Shown: positions 1-8,280 of the stretch, one piece after another
How the letters are laid out: every line of letters starts with the position of its first letter
How positions within the stretch are numbered: position 1 is the first letter of the stretch
Assembly (NCBI GenBank): GCA_002422545.1
Contig: DIWF01000023.1
Span: forward strand, 1 to 64,000
Reading direction: 5' to 3'
Source of the DNA: Firmicutes bacterium UBA6113
GTDB lineage: Bacteria; Bacillota; Clostridia; Tissierellales; Sedimentibacteraceae
Length of the DNA: 64,000 nt
Notes under the pieces: model-generated
What the model saw: only the letters and a program-made list of their open reading frames with translations
Told to the model about the DNA's origin: nothing
The model's database searches: none
Program-made: the position numbers and the translations under genes

Positions 1-113
1 ATGTACCGGTAGGTTTGACGCTTACGTTCCTTTGCAGCTGACGCAGTAGAATGCTTATTACTTTCCATAAGTTCAATGAATTTCTTTTTAATCTCTTCAT
101 TAAATTTATTCAT
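1..113 (-). CDS. IS3-family-like transposase OrfA, N-terminal part (cut by window edge)
   Basis: The reading frame starts MNKFNEEIKKKFIELMESNK and runs off the left edge. It begins about 55 bases inside a sequence that looks like an IS3-family (IS150-group) terminal repeat, which is where orfA normally starts. The start is chosen as the first ATG after that repeat. The visible 37 codons are too few to confirm the helix-turn-helix OrfA domain. The tail of the visible part (SAAKERKRQTYRY) is not a clean match to OrfA proteins I know, so the gene may be diverged or frameshifted. Confidence 0.45.
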   Translation of the reverse strand, partial: MNKFNEEIKKKFIELMESNKHSTASAAKERKRQTYRY

Positions 114-168
114 AAAAAATGCACCTCAAAATATTAGATTTTTTGTCTAACATTTAGGGTGCACTTCA
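1..168 (-). mobile_element. One end of an IS3-family-like insertion sequence
   Basis: Read on the minus strand from 168, the sequence starts TGAAGTGCACCC and continues with GTTAGACA. That order is typical of IS150-group ends of the IS3 family. A transposase-like start codon follows at 113. The rest of the element lies outside the window, so the second terminal repeat and target duplication cannot be seen. It marks the left end of the part of the island visible here. Confidence 0.55.
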
Positions 169-261
169 TTTGTGGAGTTCTTAAATTCAGATTATGTTAT
201 CCCTTTTATAGCCAAGTTCTTTACATAATTTCTGTAGTGATAAACATACTTATCTTTATCA

Positions 262-441
262 TTATAATTTATTCTTTTTGAAGCTGTCCTGCCCATCCAT
301 AAACAATTGCATTAAAAACTCTCGAAGTGAAGCTAATTCTATATTTTCTTTAATTATAATACTCTTTTTCTTTTCTAAATTATTTTTTAATGTAATTTTA
401 TGATTCAATCTCTCTATATGAACAGATTTATTCTTTATCAT
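262..441 (-). CDS. Small ORF of unknown function, possibly frameshifted
   Basis: This 59-codon frame starts 22 bases after the SIR2 gene's stop codon and reads MIKNKSVHIERL... to ...FMDGQDSFKKNKL. There is no clear ribosome-binding site. Near its end, in an A-run, removing one base would continue the reading as INYNDKDKYVYHYRNYVKN to a stop at 192-194, giving about 85 residues. It could therefore be a frameshifted small gene or the tail of a larger lost gene. I do not recognise it. Confidence 0.25.
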   Translation of the reverse strand: MIKNKSVHIERLNHKITLKNNLEKKKSIIIKENIELASLREFLMQLFMDGQDSFKKNKL

Positions 442-463
442 TGAAATCTATTAAAAGACATTA

Positions 464-1816
464 TTACAGTCCTTGCAGTAACCTATTTAAATCTGAAATT
501 CCCCACGCTTTAGCATCGTCATAATTTTTCAATTCAGCAATCGTATCTTCGGGGATAGAGCTTTTTCTTTCATTCCAAGTATTATGGGCTGAATAACTCT
601 TTCCCTGAGTATCCCCGATATAACATGCTAACGAATTTAGAGAATCAGCTATTAGTTGAAAAAATGCAGTTGGCATATGTCGCAAACTCATATTTTCCAA
701 AATGTCCAGTAAAACAATCAATCGTTGATTATACGCTTCAAAAGCTCCATAAGGTGCAGCAGCATTTTTTAATTCAGATATTACTCTTCTCAGAAAAGAG
801 ATGTAATTTGGATAAATATACTGGAATTCCCGAGACAAATTTTCTATAAAACTAATTGTATCTATGCGGATATTTTGATTTTGAATAAATTCAGAAACAT
901 TCTCGTTCGTTTCCAAAGTAAAATAAGCTATTTTATCATAAACTAGATTAATTTTTTTGTTATACGCTTCACGGTATTTATCCATAAAAATTGATAAATC
1001 ATCAAAAAAATTTTTGATACTGCTTATCTCATAAACAATAATACCTGACGAATCATAATAAGGCTTATCTTTAGGTGATTCTGTATAAAGAAGTTGAATG
1101 ATTGGAAAATCATAGTCTTCGATTAGATTTGTATATACATTTTTACTCCAATCAACTGCTGCGATGACATTCATATCTCCAAATGCATATCCGACCATGA
1201 GAATCAAAGACTCTTTAATTAAAAATGGTAGGCGTGATTGCCTATAATCATTTGGTCGAAATAATGAAACGTAATCTTCATTCGTAATGATAATACTTTC
1301 GGGATTGGTTTTTATTCCATGTATATGATACACTGGCGTAAGATTTTGAATTTTTATAAAGCTATCCTTGGGGCTTAACGGGAAAGCCTTTCCTGGAAGA
1401 AGAGCTTCAATCATAGTATCATAATTCGTTGTTACTATCCAATTGAAACTTAACTTTTCAAAATATTCAGCATATTGGTCTTGTGTTTCTTCTCTCGGAT
1501 ATGCGGTAACAGCTTTAGCTATTGTTGTCTTTAGCAACGAAATAGATTCAGATATATCTTGTCCTTCATTAATTGAGTGCTGCTTGCATATTTTTGAAGC
1601 AATTTCCGGATAAGAGCCCTTATTTTTCAGTATATCAGTTTCAACGTTCATTTCTTCACAGCACTCTTCCAGTAATTCACCCCAATTATAAGCAGAATAT
1701 TCATGGCTATCTTCTAATAGTGCTTTTGTAAATCCTGAACCCGCAAACAGTCCCAATGTTCCTTGTAATGAGGCGCTACAAATTTGTTTAAAGACTTCTT
1801 CTTTTTTTAAAAACAT
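464..1816 (-). CDS. SIR2-like domain protein (probable NAD-degrading defence effector)
   Basis: About 450 residues. The N-terminal half has the marks of the SIR2_2 family of phage-defence proteins: a glycine-rich nucleotide-binding loop (LFAGSGFTKAL near residue 25), TTNYD in the middle and HIHG around residue 165, the probable catalytic histidine. Proteins with this domain in anti-phage systems deplete NAD+ on infection. The C-terminal ~200 residues match nothing I know and may sense the trigger. No transmembrane segment is seen. The start is taken at the second of two adjacent ATGs because GGGAAGG lies 8 bases upstream. A 116-residue ORF precedes it by about 130 bases and may be a partner. 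It belongs to the leftmost island unit, downstream of rlmD tail A. Confidence 0.75.
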   Translation of the reverse strand: MFLKKEEVFKQICSASLQGTLGLFAGSGFTKALLEDSHEYSAYNWGELLEECCEEMNVETDILKNKGSYPEIASKICKQHSINEGQDISESISLLKTTIAKAVTAYPREETQDQYAEYFEKLSFNWIVTTNYDTMIEALLPGKAFPLSPKDSFIKIQNLTPVYHIHGIKTNPESIIITNEDYVSLFRPNDYRQSRLPFLIKESLILMVGYAFGDMNVIAAVDWSKNVYTNLIEDYDFPIIQLLYTESPKDKPYYDSSGIIVYEISSIKNFFDDLSIFMDKYREAYNKKINLVYDKIAYFTLETNENVSEFIQNQNIRIDTISFIENLSREFQYIYPNYISFLRRVISELKNAAAPYGAFEAYNQRLIVLLDILENMSLRHMPTAFFQLIADSLNSLACYIGDTQGKSYSAHNTWNERKSSIPEDTIAELKNYDDAKAWGISDLNRLLQGL

Positions 1817-1947
1817 CATAATAACCTTCCCTTTCAATTGAACATTTATCTGCATTTGTGCACAAACTACCGATTATAAACATAATGAGAAGTTTGCATT
1901 AATATTGAACTGCTACTGATTATGCTCATAATATAAGAAGTAATAGG

Positions 1948-2298
1948 TTATTCATCACCATCTAGTCCACTTTCAATTGACTTTGGAATGATCAATTCTT
2001 TTTCTACTAAATCTAAAGTTTGAATTATTGAATTAGCCTTAGTATTTAATAAAATGGTATTCATTCCTTCATTCATACCACCATTCGCCGCTGACTCTTT
2101 TCCAATATTCTTTAGTGTAGCAGTAGTTTTAGCTGCACCATGTAAATTATCCATGGGTGTACCATTAGAGGCTTTGAGATTATTAATTCCTGTTTCAATA
2201 GCACTATTAGTCCTAGCAGCTACATCGTTTGCAACTTCTCGCAGACTATCCGTTGTTTTTAATAGTGAATTATCTTTTGATTTAATTATATGTTTCAT
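1948..2298 (-). CDS. Small hypothetical protein upstream of the SIR2 gene
   Basis: 116 residues with a good ribosome-binding site (GAGGAG, 8 bases from ATG). The protein is Asn/Thr/Ala-rich and polar, with a predicted-helical middle (residues ~15-60) and an acidic end (ESGLDGDE). There is no signal peptide or membrane segment, and I do not recognise the family. It is co-oriented with the SIR2-like gene, about 130 bases upstream, and both lie in the same unit bounded on the right by rlmD tail A. A regulator, sensor or antitoxin-like partner for the SIR2 effector is possible but not shown by the sequence. Confidence 0.5.
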   Translation of the reverse strand: MKHIIKSKDNSLLKTTDSLREVANDVAARTNSAIETGINNLKASNGTPMDNLHGAAKTTATLKNIGKESAANGGMNEGMNTILLNTKANSIIQTLDLVEKELIIPKSIESGLDGDE

Positions 2299-2668
2299 TT
2301 ATTCTTTCTCCTCATGCATATAAATAATTAGGTATCTTATGGAACCTCCCATTATTGCTATAATGTGATCTTACTTTTCTTTTTCTTCGCCAAACAATTT
2401 CATTTCCACATCTTCTAAAGCATTTATCTAATTCTCCTATATTATACACTTTTTTACATTATTTTACCATAAATATAACAAAAAAGATAGAATACTTTAA
2501 GCGTATTTAGTATTTTTTATCCTTATATTTTACTTCTTTTAATCTTCAAATTATATTTTAAAACTGCAATTTTTCCAAAATGTCATTATGTCATCTATAT
2601 TTACTCCAAAAAATAGGGGCAAAAAAATGGTGTTTTTTGTCCATTTTTTGTCTGTTTTTAGCTCTCAA

Positions 2669-2686
2669 ACCACAACATATTGTGGT
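2669..2686. promoter_or_regulatory. 18-bp palindrome, operator-like
   Basis: ACCACAACATATTGTGGT has two perfect 7-base arms around a 4-base centre. It lies in the 600-base gap upstream of the 116-residue gene. A related half (ACATGTTGTGGTT) occurs near 4488-4500, upstream of the TIR gene. It could be a binding site for a regulator of both units. No matching regulator gene is visible. The rest of 2324-2668 is very AT-rich with T-runs and no recognised feature. Confidence 0.35.
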
Positions 2687-2704
2687 CAATACCTATTTTT
2701 TGTC

Positions 2705-2803
2705 CTAAAAACCACAAGACGTCATCATTATCACAGTCTCAACATGCCTTGAGCATGCAATAATGATGACCACAGCATAAAGAATCCCCTTGGCGTCAGG
2801 GTT
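2705..2803 (-). repeat. rlmD-tail attachment scar A
   Basis: On the minus strand, an arm starting CCTGACGCCAAGGGG (about 2803-2785) leads through GGTCATCA to CAAGGCATGTTGAGAC. From the CAT codon at 2744-2746 the reading is HVETVIMMTSCGF and a stop at 2705-2707. That matches the start of the intact RlmD C-terminus (HVETIILL...). It lies about 120 bases after the TIR gene's stop. The site is also partly palindromic: GTCATCATTAT and ATAATGATGAC flank a 30-base centre. Interpreted as the junction between one inserted element and a displaced rlmD tail. Confidence 0.7.
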
Positions 2804-2927
2804 TAAATATGTTCAATATAAATTCGTATGCTTAATCTCTGCTTTATGATATATTTCATTATTTTAACTTTCTGCCATAAGGAGAATCATCTCAAAATAA
2901 TAGAAAATATTTCTCTATATGTTTAGC

Positions 2928-4343
2928 TTAACCAAAGCTAATATTAAACTCATCTATCATGTCAACTATTACGTCAGATGGTTCCTCATTTTTATACTTT
3001 TTCATAAGCATATCAATAAGATGCTCATTATTAAGGAACAAAATCAACTTCTTATCTTCTATAAATGCTTGTTTTCTGGCTTCAAAAGCGCTTGTAGTCG
3101 GTTTCTTTTTACTGCATACAAATCCTATTCTACCAATAGTATGTTTTAAATAATTTCTAACTTGATTAACTACATGTTTGTCAATATTAGTACCATTCTC
3201 ATTTAGAGAATAGTTTTTAAACTCATAGATTATATATTTTGCCTCATAATCATTACGAATAAATCCCCAATTTTCGTGATTTCCTCTATTAGGATAAATA
3301 GCATCTCTAATATCAATACCCGATTCCGTTCTCGATTGTATTTTTGGGGTCTTTAATGGGGGAACGAATAAATGATTCAAAATTTCTATACAAATGTCTT
3401 CATATTCTTTCCACCCCATACTTCCTTCTGGGCAATTTTTAAGCCTATTTATATAATTTTGAACGGTTATTAACTCCTCATCATAAATATTTACTACTAT
3501 ATTATCAACGCTGCTATCTGCTTTAAAAAACTTATTCTGCACATCACTAAATTTCATTATTAAATCAGCTAAAGTAATCTCGTCCCAGATTTGAACCTTA
3601 ATATCTTTTATATTCTCTTTAATGAAATTAAGAGCAGAACTAGTTAATGAAGAGTTTGTAGCTATTATTATTTTATCTGCTGATGATAATTTAGCTATAC
3701 CGTATAGGCTTGCAATAGTTTGAACTGATACTTTTGAATTTTTATAGAGCTTTGATTCAATTATCCATTTTTCCTTTTTAGTAATATCATCTAAATCAGT
3801 AAAGTAATACCCAACAAAGTCAAATCCATGGTCTCTTGAACTAGTGTTTCTGATAATATCTTTTAGACCAATTTTATATAATAAATCATATACCATATCT
3901 TCAAAGCTTTTAGGTGATAGCAATTCCCAATTTGGAATATGAGATTTTTTAGTTGAATGTAAATATGTCACTAATTTCCTTAAAGAATATTCCTTACTAT
4001 CTCTAAAATCTATATATTGAATCATAGAAAGATTATAGGGAATGACTATATCATTATCTATCAATAATGGGACAATTTTTATACCTTTCTTTTGTGCTCT
4101 ATAAATTAGTGCATCATTTAGTTCATAATTAACCCATTTTGATTTTACTGACGATTTACTTAATATGATTAAAAAAACACTCGAAGCCTGAACACCTTCA
4201 GATATCTTCTCTTTAATAGAATCTCCAGCATTTATTTCTAATTGATCATACCAAATATCAATATTTTCTTTTACCAGTTCTCCGACTAACCAATTAGCAA
4301 AGGGTTTGTCAACTGTTGAGTAACTAAGAAATACTTTTCCCAT
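2928..4343 (-). CDS. TIR domain fused to two PD-(D/E)XK nuclease-like domains
   Basis: About 471 residues from the ATG at 4343, chosen because GTGAGG sits 9 bases upstream; two earlier in-frame ATGs have poor spacing. Residues 1-130 form a TIR domain: KVFLSYSTVDK at the start and W70-x3-E74, with E74 placed where TIR NADases have their catalytic glutamate. Residues ~145-260 resemble the Mrr-type restriction fold: SFEDMVYDLL, then DHGFDF and IESKLY (D...E-x-K). Residues ~300-430 look like a second nuclease-like fold: SGIDIRD followed by IIYEFKNY. TIR domains in defence cleave NAD+ or make signal nucleotides; Mrr-type domains cut DNA. Having both in one chain suggests either TIR-gated cleavage or self-contained abortive infection. 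It is the only gene between tails B and A. Confidence 0.75.
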   Translation of the reverse strand: MGKVFLSYSTVDKPFANWLVGELVKENIDIWYDQLEINAGDSIKEKISEGVQASSVFLIILSKSSVKSKWVNYELNDALIYRAQKKGIKIVPLLIDNDIVIPYNLSMIQYIDFRDSKEYSLRKLVTYLHSTKKSHIPNWELLSPKSFEDMVYDLLYKIGLKDIIRNTSSRDHGFDFVGYYFTDLDDITKKEKWIIESKLYKNSKVSVQTIASLYGIAKLSSADKIIIATNSSLTSSALNFIKENIKDIKVQIWDEITLADLIMKFSDVQNKFFKADSSVDNIVVNIYDEELITVQNYINRLKNCPEGSMGWKEYEDICIEILNHLFVPPLKTPKIQSRTESGIDIRDAIYPNRGNHENWGFIRNDYEAKYIIYEFKNYSLNENGTNIDKHVVNQVRNYLKHTIGRIGFVCSKKKPTTSAFEARKQAFIEDKKLILFLNNEHLIDMLMKKYKNEEPSDVIVDMIDEFNISFG

Positions 4344-4509
4344 AAACATTTTCCTCACTAATTTTTTCATAAAAGCTATTAGTTCTTGATTTTTTCCATT
4401 AAGACGCTCTATAAATTATTCACAAGAAAATAAATGGAATTTTTACTTTCCCCTCTAATTCTTGGTTATTTTACGTAGTCAAACTACTACATGTTGTGGT
4501 TCAAACAAC

Positions 4510-4560
4510 CTATCTCTTCCTCTGCTCACTATACGTCATCATTATCACCGTCTCAGCGGT
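4510..4560 (-). repeat. rlmD-tail attachment scar B (diverged)
   Basis: The minus strand reads AETVIMMTYSEQRKR and a stop at 4510-4512. The ETVIMMT stretch is the same as in tail A (ETVIMMTSCGF), and the DNA is almost identical for about 20 bases. The HV codons and the upstream arm found at A, C, D, E and F are not recognisable here, so this copy is older or joined to a different element. It separates the TIR-nuclease unit from the ATPase unit. The remainder of 4344-4715 is AT-rich with no other gene seen. Confidence 0.55.
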
Positions 4561-4715
4561 TATACAATTTGAAAACATATCCCCACAAATTATCATCATG
4601 AAATCTTATTAAAGTGGAGCGATAATTTTATGGAAAAATTAAGAACCTTTTTAATAATAAACATAATGGGAAGTACATTTTAGAAATTATTTGCTCAAAC
4701 AAACTTTTTTCTTCT

Positions 4716-7304
4716 TTAATAGTATGCCGCTTGGAATGTGGTCAATCTTTGCTTAAATGTGTTTTTCCAAGTTGAATAACTTCTGATGTCTTGTTCAATT
4801 TCAAATTTAGTTGGTAGCTGTGGAATCGTTGAAATTCCTCCATCGTGTTCTGTTACAGAATACTTACTAAATAGACTTAAAAGAAAGTCAATGTCTGCTT
4901 GTTCAGTAACTATGTAGCTTGATAAATTGCCTTTTTTTAAATGTATGTTTTTACTAAAACGTTCATAGGTTTTGTTAGATAAAATTTCTTCAACAGATCG
5001 CTCTAATAACATTCGAAATCTTTTTCGTGCCGAATCAAGTTTAGTTTCTCTTCCATGTGCATCGGTCAAATCAAGTGCATCGTGCTCGTTCAAGATTCTT
5101 CTAATTGAATCAACTCTTTCTTGAACGTTTTTAGCCAAATATGGAATTTCGTCTGTTACAATACCGCTTATGTCGTTGCATTTGTCAATACCTATAATTT
5201 TACAGTCTGTTGCTGTGATTGATTTATGCGTGTCTATAAGCGAACGTAAAAATGATAAGTCGTGAGTAAAAACTATTATTTGTCTGTTTTGCGATAATTG
5301 AACAATTTTAGTTGCAATCAAGTCCCTATAATCAAAATCTAAAGATGTAACAGGGTCGTCAAATACTATAGTATTCAAGCGGTTGTCAATCGTACATTCT
5401 GCAAGAAAATTTGACAGGGCAATAATTTTTTGTTCCCCTTCGCTCATAATAGAATTGATTGATTCGTTGATACCGTTTAAACTACACCTTTGATATGTGT
5501 TTCCTTGACTTGTTCTTGTTCTTGAAATCAGAACTCTACTAGCTAAATCACTATTGAAGAAGCTAAGATGTGAAATAAATTCTTGGTGCTGTAAACTCAC
5601 GGCTTGGTTTGCCATCAACTCGCCAATTTTTCGTGAAATACCAGTTGTCGTAAGTTGCAATTGACACTGACTTATCCAAGATTTGTATTTGAACTCGTCA
5701 AAGTATTGTAGAATTTTAGTCTTGTTGTTGAACAAAATTTCTTTGGCGTTAAGTTCGTTAAGTTCAGTAATTAAAGCATTTCTATTTAACAAAAGTTGCT
5801 TACTCTTATCAATCTCTGAATCAATGCTTGGAAGTATAGCCACTATGCTTGTTGTCAAAGTTTTCAAATTGATGTTTAATTCACCACCGTTGCGCAAAAA
5901 TGCAATAACTGAATCTTTGAACGCAGCAATTGAATCAAAAAACTCATTGTAGTTGTCTCTAAAATTTGGTATTAATTGGTCCAATTCTGAAAGATTTTCA
6001 ATTGGCGGAACGAGTAATGAGTTATATGAGTATATTTTTTGCTGAATTGTCGCATTAATTGAATTTAACTGTGTAGAAACATCATTTAACACAAACTGAT
6101 TGAATGTTTTCAATCTTTGTTGTGCTGTTTCGTCAAGTTCTTGTTGACATAATACGCATTTTTCCAATGAAATTAAAGACGGAAAATTTTGACCGTCTGA
6201 AAGATTTGAACTATTGGCGTAATTTTTTGCGGCCTCCCACAATGTTCGCCAAGGACTTGTTCCAAACCCTACTAACGTGTTTACATTTTGTAGGTCTGCT
6301 GTTGCAATTTGATATGCTTGGTTTACACTTTCAAAAGCTCTTCTATTTCCTATTAATTCATTTATATTTTGTTCGTTGAAAAACACTTCAATTTTTGCTA
6401 TTTGTTGTGCATAGCTGTTAATTCGTGTTCTTTGATTAGTTAAGTTTGTAATATTTTGTTGAGGATTCTGTGCTGTTGTTAAAGTTGTAAGTTCTTGTTT
6501 TCTGTCTGTGTCTGTTTGGGTGAATTGAATTTGCGAATCAACATCAGCACGCTGTAAATTTTCTATTGTTCCATACCATCGAGAAAAATTTGTTTGAAAC
6601 AAATTTTGTGGTAATGTAGGTTTTTGTGTATTGTATGGAGCAATTAACAAGTCAAATTCTTGATTAATTCTTGTATAAGTTGAAATCAATCTTTCTAAAA
6701 TATCAATTCCAACAGGTTTATATTCTGTAGGATTTTCGTTGTTGATGTAAATATTACCGCAGTTACTATCAAAAACAAAAATTGAATTGAGAATAGAGTT
6801 GTTTGAGCTGTTTTCAGTCCAAGTAAATGAAACGTTTACACCATTTATTTCAATATCAAAATCAACTTGTTGTGGACTTTCCGATGTATGGAAAACATTT
6901 TTCGTTAATGTAACACCTGGATTTCTACTCCAACAAAGCTTTTTCAAAATACGTGAATAACTTGATTTTCCAGAGCCATTATTACCATAAACAACCGTCA
7001 AACCAGTAGTTGAAAACTGCAAATTACCTTGTTTATGCAATGCACAAATATTTATTGGATTACTAAGACTAATCAATCTTGCATAATCTCTATTTGTTGC
7101 GGCTGTTGTTGGAATATGAGTATTGTCAAGCGGAATCGCATTTATAGTAATTGTCGAGTCGCCACATTCTTTTTTCACTAATTGAACAAGTTCATCAATA
7201 TCGTTTTGTGTAAGTTCTGATGATGTAATAAGTCTTCTTAGAGCATCTTGAACAAATGCTTGCCTGTCTTTCGACCAATTTAGAATATCTTCATAAATAG
7301 ACAT
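4716..7304 (-). CDS. RloC/PrrC-like AAA ATPase with zinc-hook motif
   Basis: 862 residues. Walker A is YGNNGSGKSS (near residue 110), the ABC-type signature is SEGEQK (~625), and Walker B is TIVFDDPVTSLD (~660). Long helical stretches lie between them, with a CVLCQQEL zinc-hook-type CxxC (~385). This order fits the AAA_13 family that includes PrrC and RloC, ATPases that guard a tRNA anticodon nuclease. The C-terminal 170 residues contain R-x3-E but I cannot place a histidine at PrrC spacing, so the nuclease part is unconfirmed. Start: ATG at 7304 with AAAGGA 9 bases upstream; the TTG at 7310 is too close to that site. The first bases lie directly after a truncated RhuM gene. Likely a single-gene defence module. 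Confidence 0.65.
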   Translation of the reverse strand: MSIYEDILNWSKDRQAFVQDALRRLITSSELTQNDIDELVQLVKKECGDSTITINAIPLDNTHIPTTAATNRDYARLISLSNPINICALHKQGNLQFSTTGLTVVYGNNGSGKSSYSRILKKLCWSRNPGVTLTKNVFHTSESPQQVDFDIEINGVNVSFTWTENSSNNSILNSIFVFDSNCGNIYINNENPTEYKPVGIDILERLISTYTRINQEFDLLIAPYNTQKPTLPQNLFQTNFSRWYGTIENLQRADVDSQIQFTQTDTDRKQELTTLTTAQNPQQNITNLTNQRTRINSYAQQIAKIEVFFNEQNINELIGNRRAFESVNQAYQIATADLQNVNTLVGFGTSPWRTLWEAAKNYANSSNLSDGQNFPSLISLEKCVLCQQELDETAQQRLKTFNQFVLNDVSTQLNSINATIQQKIYSYNSLLVPPIENLSELDQLIPNFRDNYNEFFDSIAAFKDSVIAFLRNGGELNINLKTLTTSIVAILPSIDSEIDKSKQLLLNRNALITELNELNAKEILFNNKTKILQYFDEFKYKSWISQCQLQLTTTGISRKIGELMANQAVSLQHQEFISHLSFFNSDLASRVLISRTRTSQGNTYQRCSLNGINESINSIMSEGEQKIIALSNFLAECTIDNRLNTIVFDDPVTSLDFDYRDLIATKIVQLSQNRQIIVFTHDLSFLRSLIDTHKSITATDCKIIGIDKCNDISGIVTDEIPYLAKNVQERVDSIRRILNEHDALDLTDAHGRETKLDSARKRFRMLLERSVEEILSNKTYERFSKNIHLKKGNLSSYIVTEQADIDFLLSLFSKYSVTEHDGGISTIPQLPTKFEIEQDIRSYSTWKNTFKQRLTTFQAAYY

Positions 7305-7306
7305 TA

Positions 7307-7543
7307 TCAAAAGTCCTTTCTTTTGTTATTTATTAGGGTTGTTACAAATTTTGCAAAAACTGCATTTCTTGTCAGTTCACCTTCGTTAAATATATTCTTT
7401 ATGTGCCTAGATATGGTAGATTTATCACGCTGAAACAACTCTGCCATTTGAACAATCGAAAGTCAAACCGTATCATTTTCAAAAGTTGTTTCTATTTTAG
7501 TCAAACCCTCTTCGGTCTGGTACATAATAATTTCAGAGATCAT
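7307..7543 (-). pseudogene. RhuM-family N-terminal remnant
   Basis: With a good ribosome-binding site (AAGGAG) the frame reads MISEIIMYQTEEGLTKIET and then a TGA at codon 27, where family members have the Trp of DTVWL. The same frame goes on with LSIVQMAELFQRDKSTISRH and GELTRNAVFAKFVTT, and stops at 7307-7309. RhuM proteins are about 330 residues, so only the N-terminal quarter is left. The downstream ATPase starts within the last bases, so the join looks like a deletion. A RhuM C-terminal remnant lies separately at 9911-10290. Confidence 0.8.
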
Positions 7544-7605
7544 ATTCGTACTCCTTACATACTTTTCCTTTATTATACATATTTCAACAAAACATTTCCA
7601 TTACA

Positions 7606-7748
7606 TTACTTTTTCGTAAGATTTAAATTTTCAGCTTTTCTCGCTATCCTCTCAATAGAAATCTGTCCTTCTTCATTCCCAAATTCTACATTTAAGTTGA
7701 TTGTACGTCTGCTTTTTTGTGGGAGAGCAATACAATCGTCTCAACGTG
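7606..7748 (-). pseudogene. Detached rlmD 3' end with long tail (tail C)
   Basis: From 7748 the minus strand reads HVETIVLLSHKKADVQST and a stop at 7692-7694. If one base is restored after the ADG-equivalent codon, reading continues as TINLNVEFGNEEGQISIERI and ARKAENLNLTKK to a stop at 7606-7608. From memory, some Clostridia RlmD proteins end in an extension of this form (HVETVVLLSHKKPDG.INVKVEFGEGEG...). So this is a severed RlmD C-terminus with a one-base deletion, truncated on the right by later changes. There is no start codon, as expected for a tail cut from its gene. Confidence 0.7.
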
Positions 7749-7815
7749 CTTGAGTGTGCAATTCTGATGACCACAGCACATAGTATCTCATAGCAGTCGC
7801 TATATTACTTAAAAC
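7692..7815 (-). repeat. rlmD-tail attachment scar C
   Basis: The arm on the minus strand runs from about 7815 through CTGTGGTCATCAGAATTGCA to CAAGCACGTTGAGACG, and the HVE codons begin at 7748. The arm starts about 10 bases after the stop of the small nuclease gene at 7826. The central part is the same as in scars A, D, E and F, while the outer part (GCGACTGCTATG) is diverged. It marks the join between the small-nuclease unit and the ATPase/RhuM unit. Confidence 0.7.
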
Positions 7816-7825
7816 TTTTGTTAAA

Positions 7826-8236
7826 CTATCTAAACTCTCTTACGTCTCCATTTTCGTTTATAAAAAATACTTTTATGCATAATTTTCTTATCACTAATCG
7901 TATGCTCTCTATTTCATTAATGTGGTTATTATTATAAGGAAATACAAAAACATAATCTATATTCTGGTCGTTATCTTTCGTCATAATCTTTGAAATCATA
8001 AATAATGCAACAGATACATGATTACGTACTTGATTCTTACTAAATTCCGTTCCATATCTATTAGAAGTTGTTAGTGCACTTGTTGCCCCCTTCGCTTCTG
8101 CTTTCATCTTTCTTCCGTTTTTTTCAGCAATAACATCAATACCCTTTTCCTTTGTGTTAAGGGCTTGTTTAACTTCATATCCATTAGCTATTAAATAATC
8201 ACAAAAATATCTAATGACTTGATTCTCCGTAAGCAT
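7826..8236 (-). CDS. Small PD-(D/E)XK nuclease-like protein
   Basis: 136 residues with a strong ribosome-binding site (GGAGGAG, 5 bases from ATG). Residues 1-25 form a helix (NQVIRYFCDYLIANGYEVKQ), followed by KGIDVIAEKNG and KMKAEAKGA, giving the D...(E)-x-K pattern of the PD-(D/E)XK fold in the YraN/Mrr-like size range. The second half (NQVRNHVSVALFMISKIMTK) resembles small restriction-like or DNA-repair nucleases. No other domain is present. It is the only gene between scars D and C, in a unit of about 600 bases, so it is either a one-gene cassette or cargo that depends on something else. Confidence 0.55.
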   Translation of the reverse strand: MLTENQVIRYFCDYLIANGYEVKQALNTKEKGIDVIAEKNGRKMKAEAKGATSALTTSNRYGTEFSKNQVRNHVSVALFMISKIMTKDNDQNIDYVFVFPYNNNHINEIESIRLVIRKLCIKVFFINENGDVREFR

Positions 8237-8280
8237 ATATCTCCTCCACTTTTTAAGTATTTTACTTCAAAGTTTCAATA

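Noticed and set aside
7403..7753. 116-codon plus-strand open frame
   Set aside because: It is antisense to the RhuM remnant and the detached rlmD tail, both of which explain the sequence on the minus strand.
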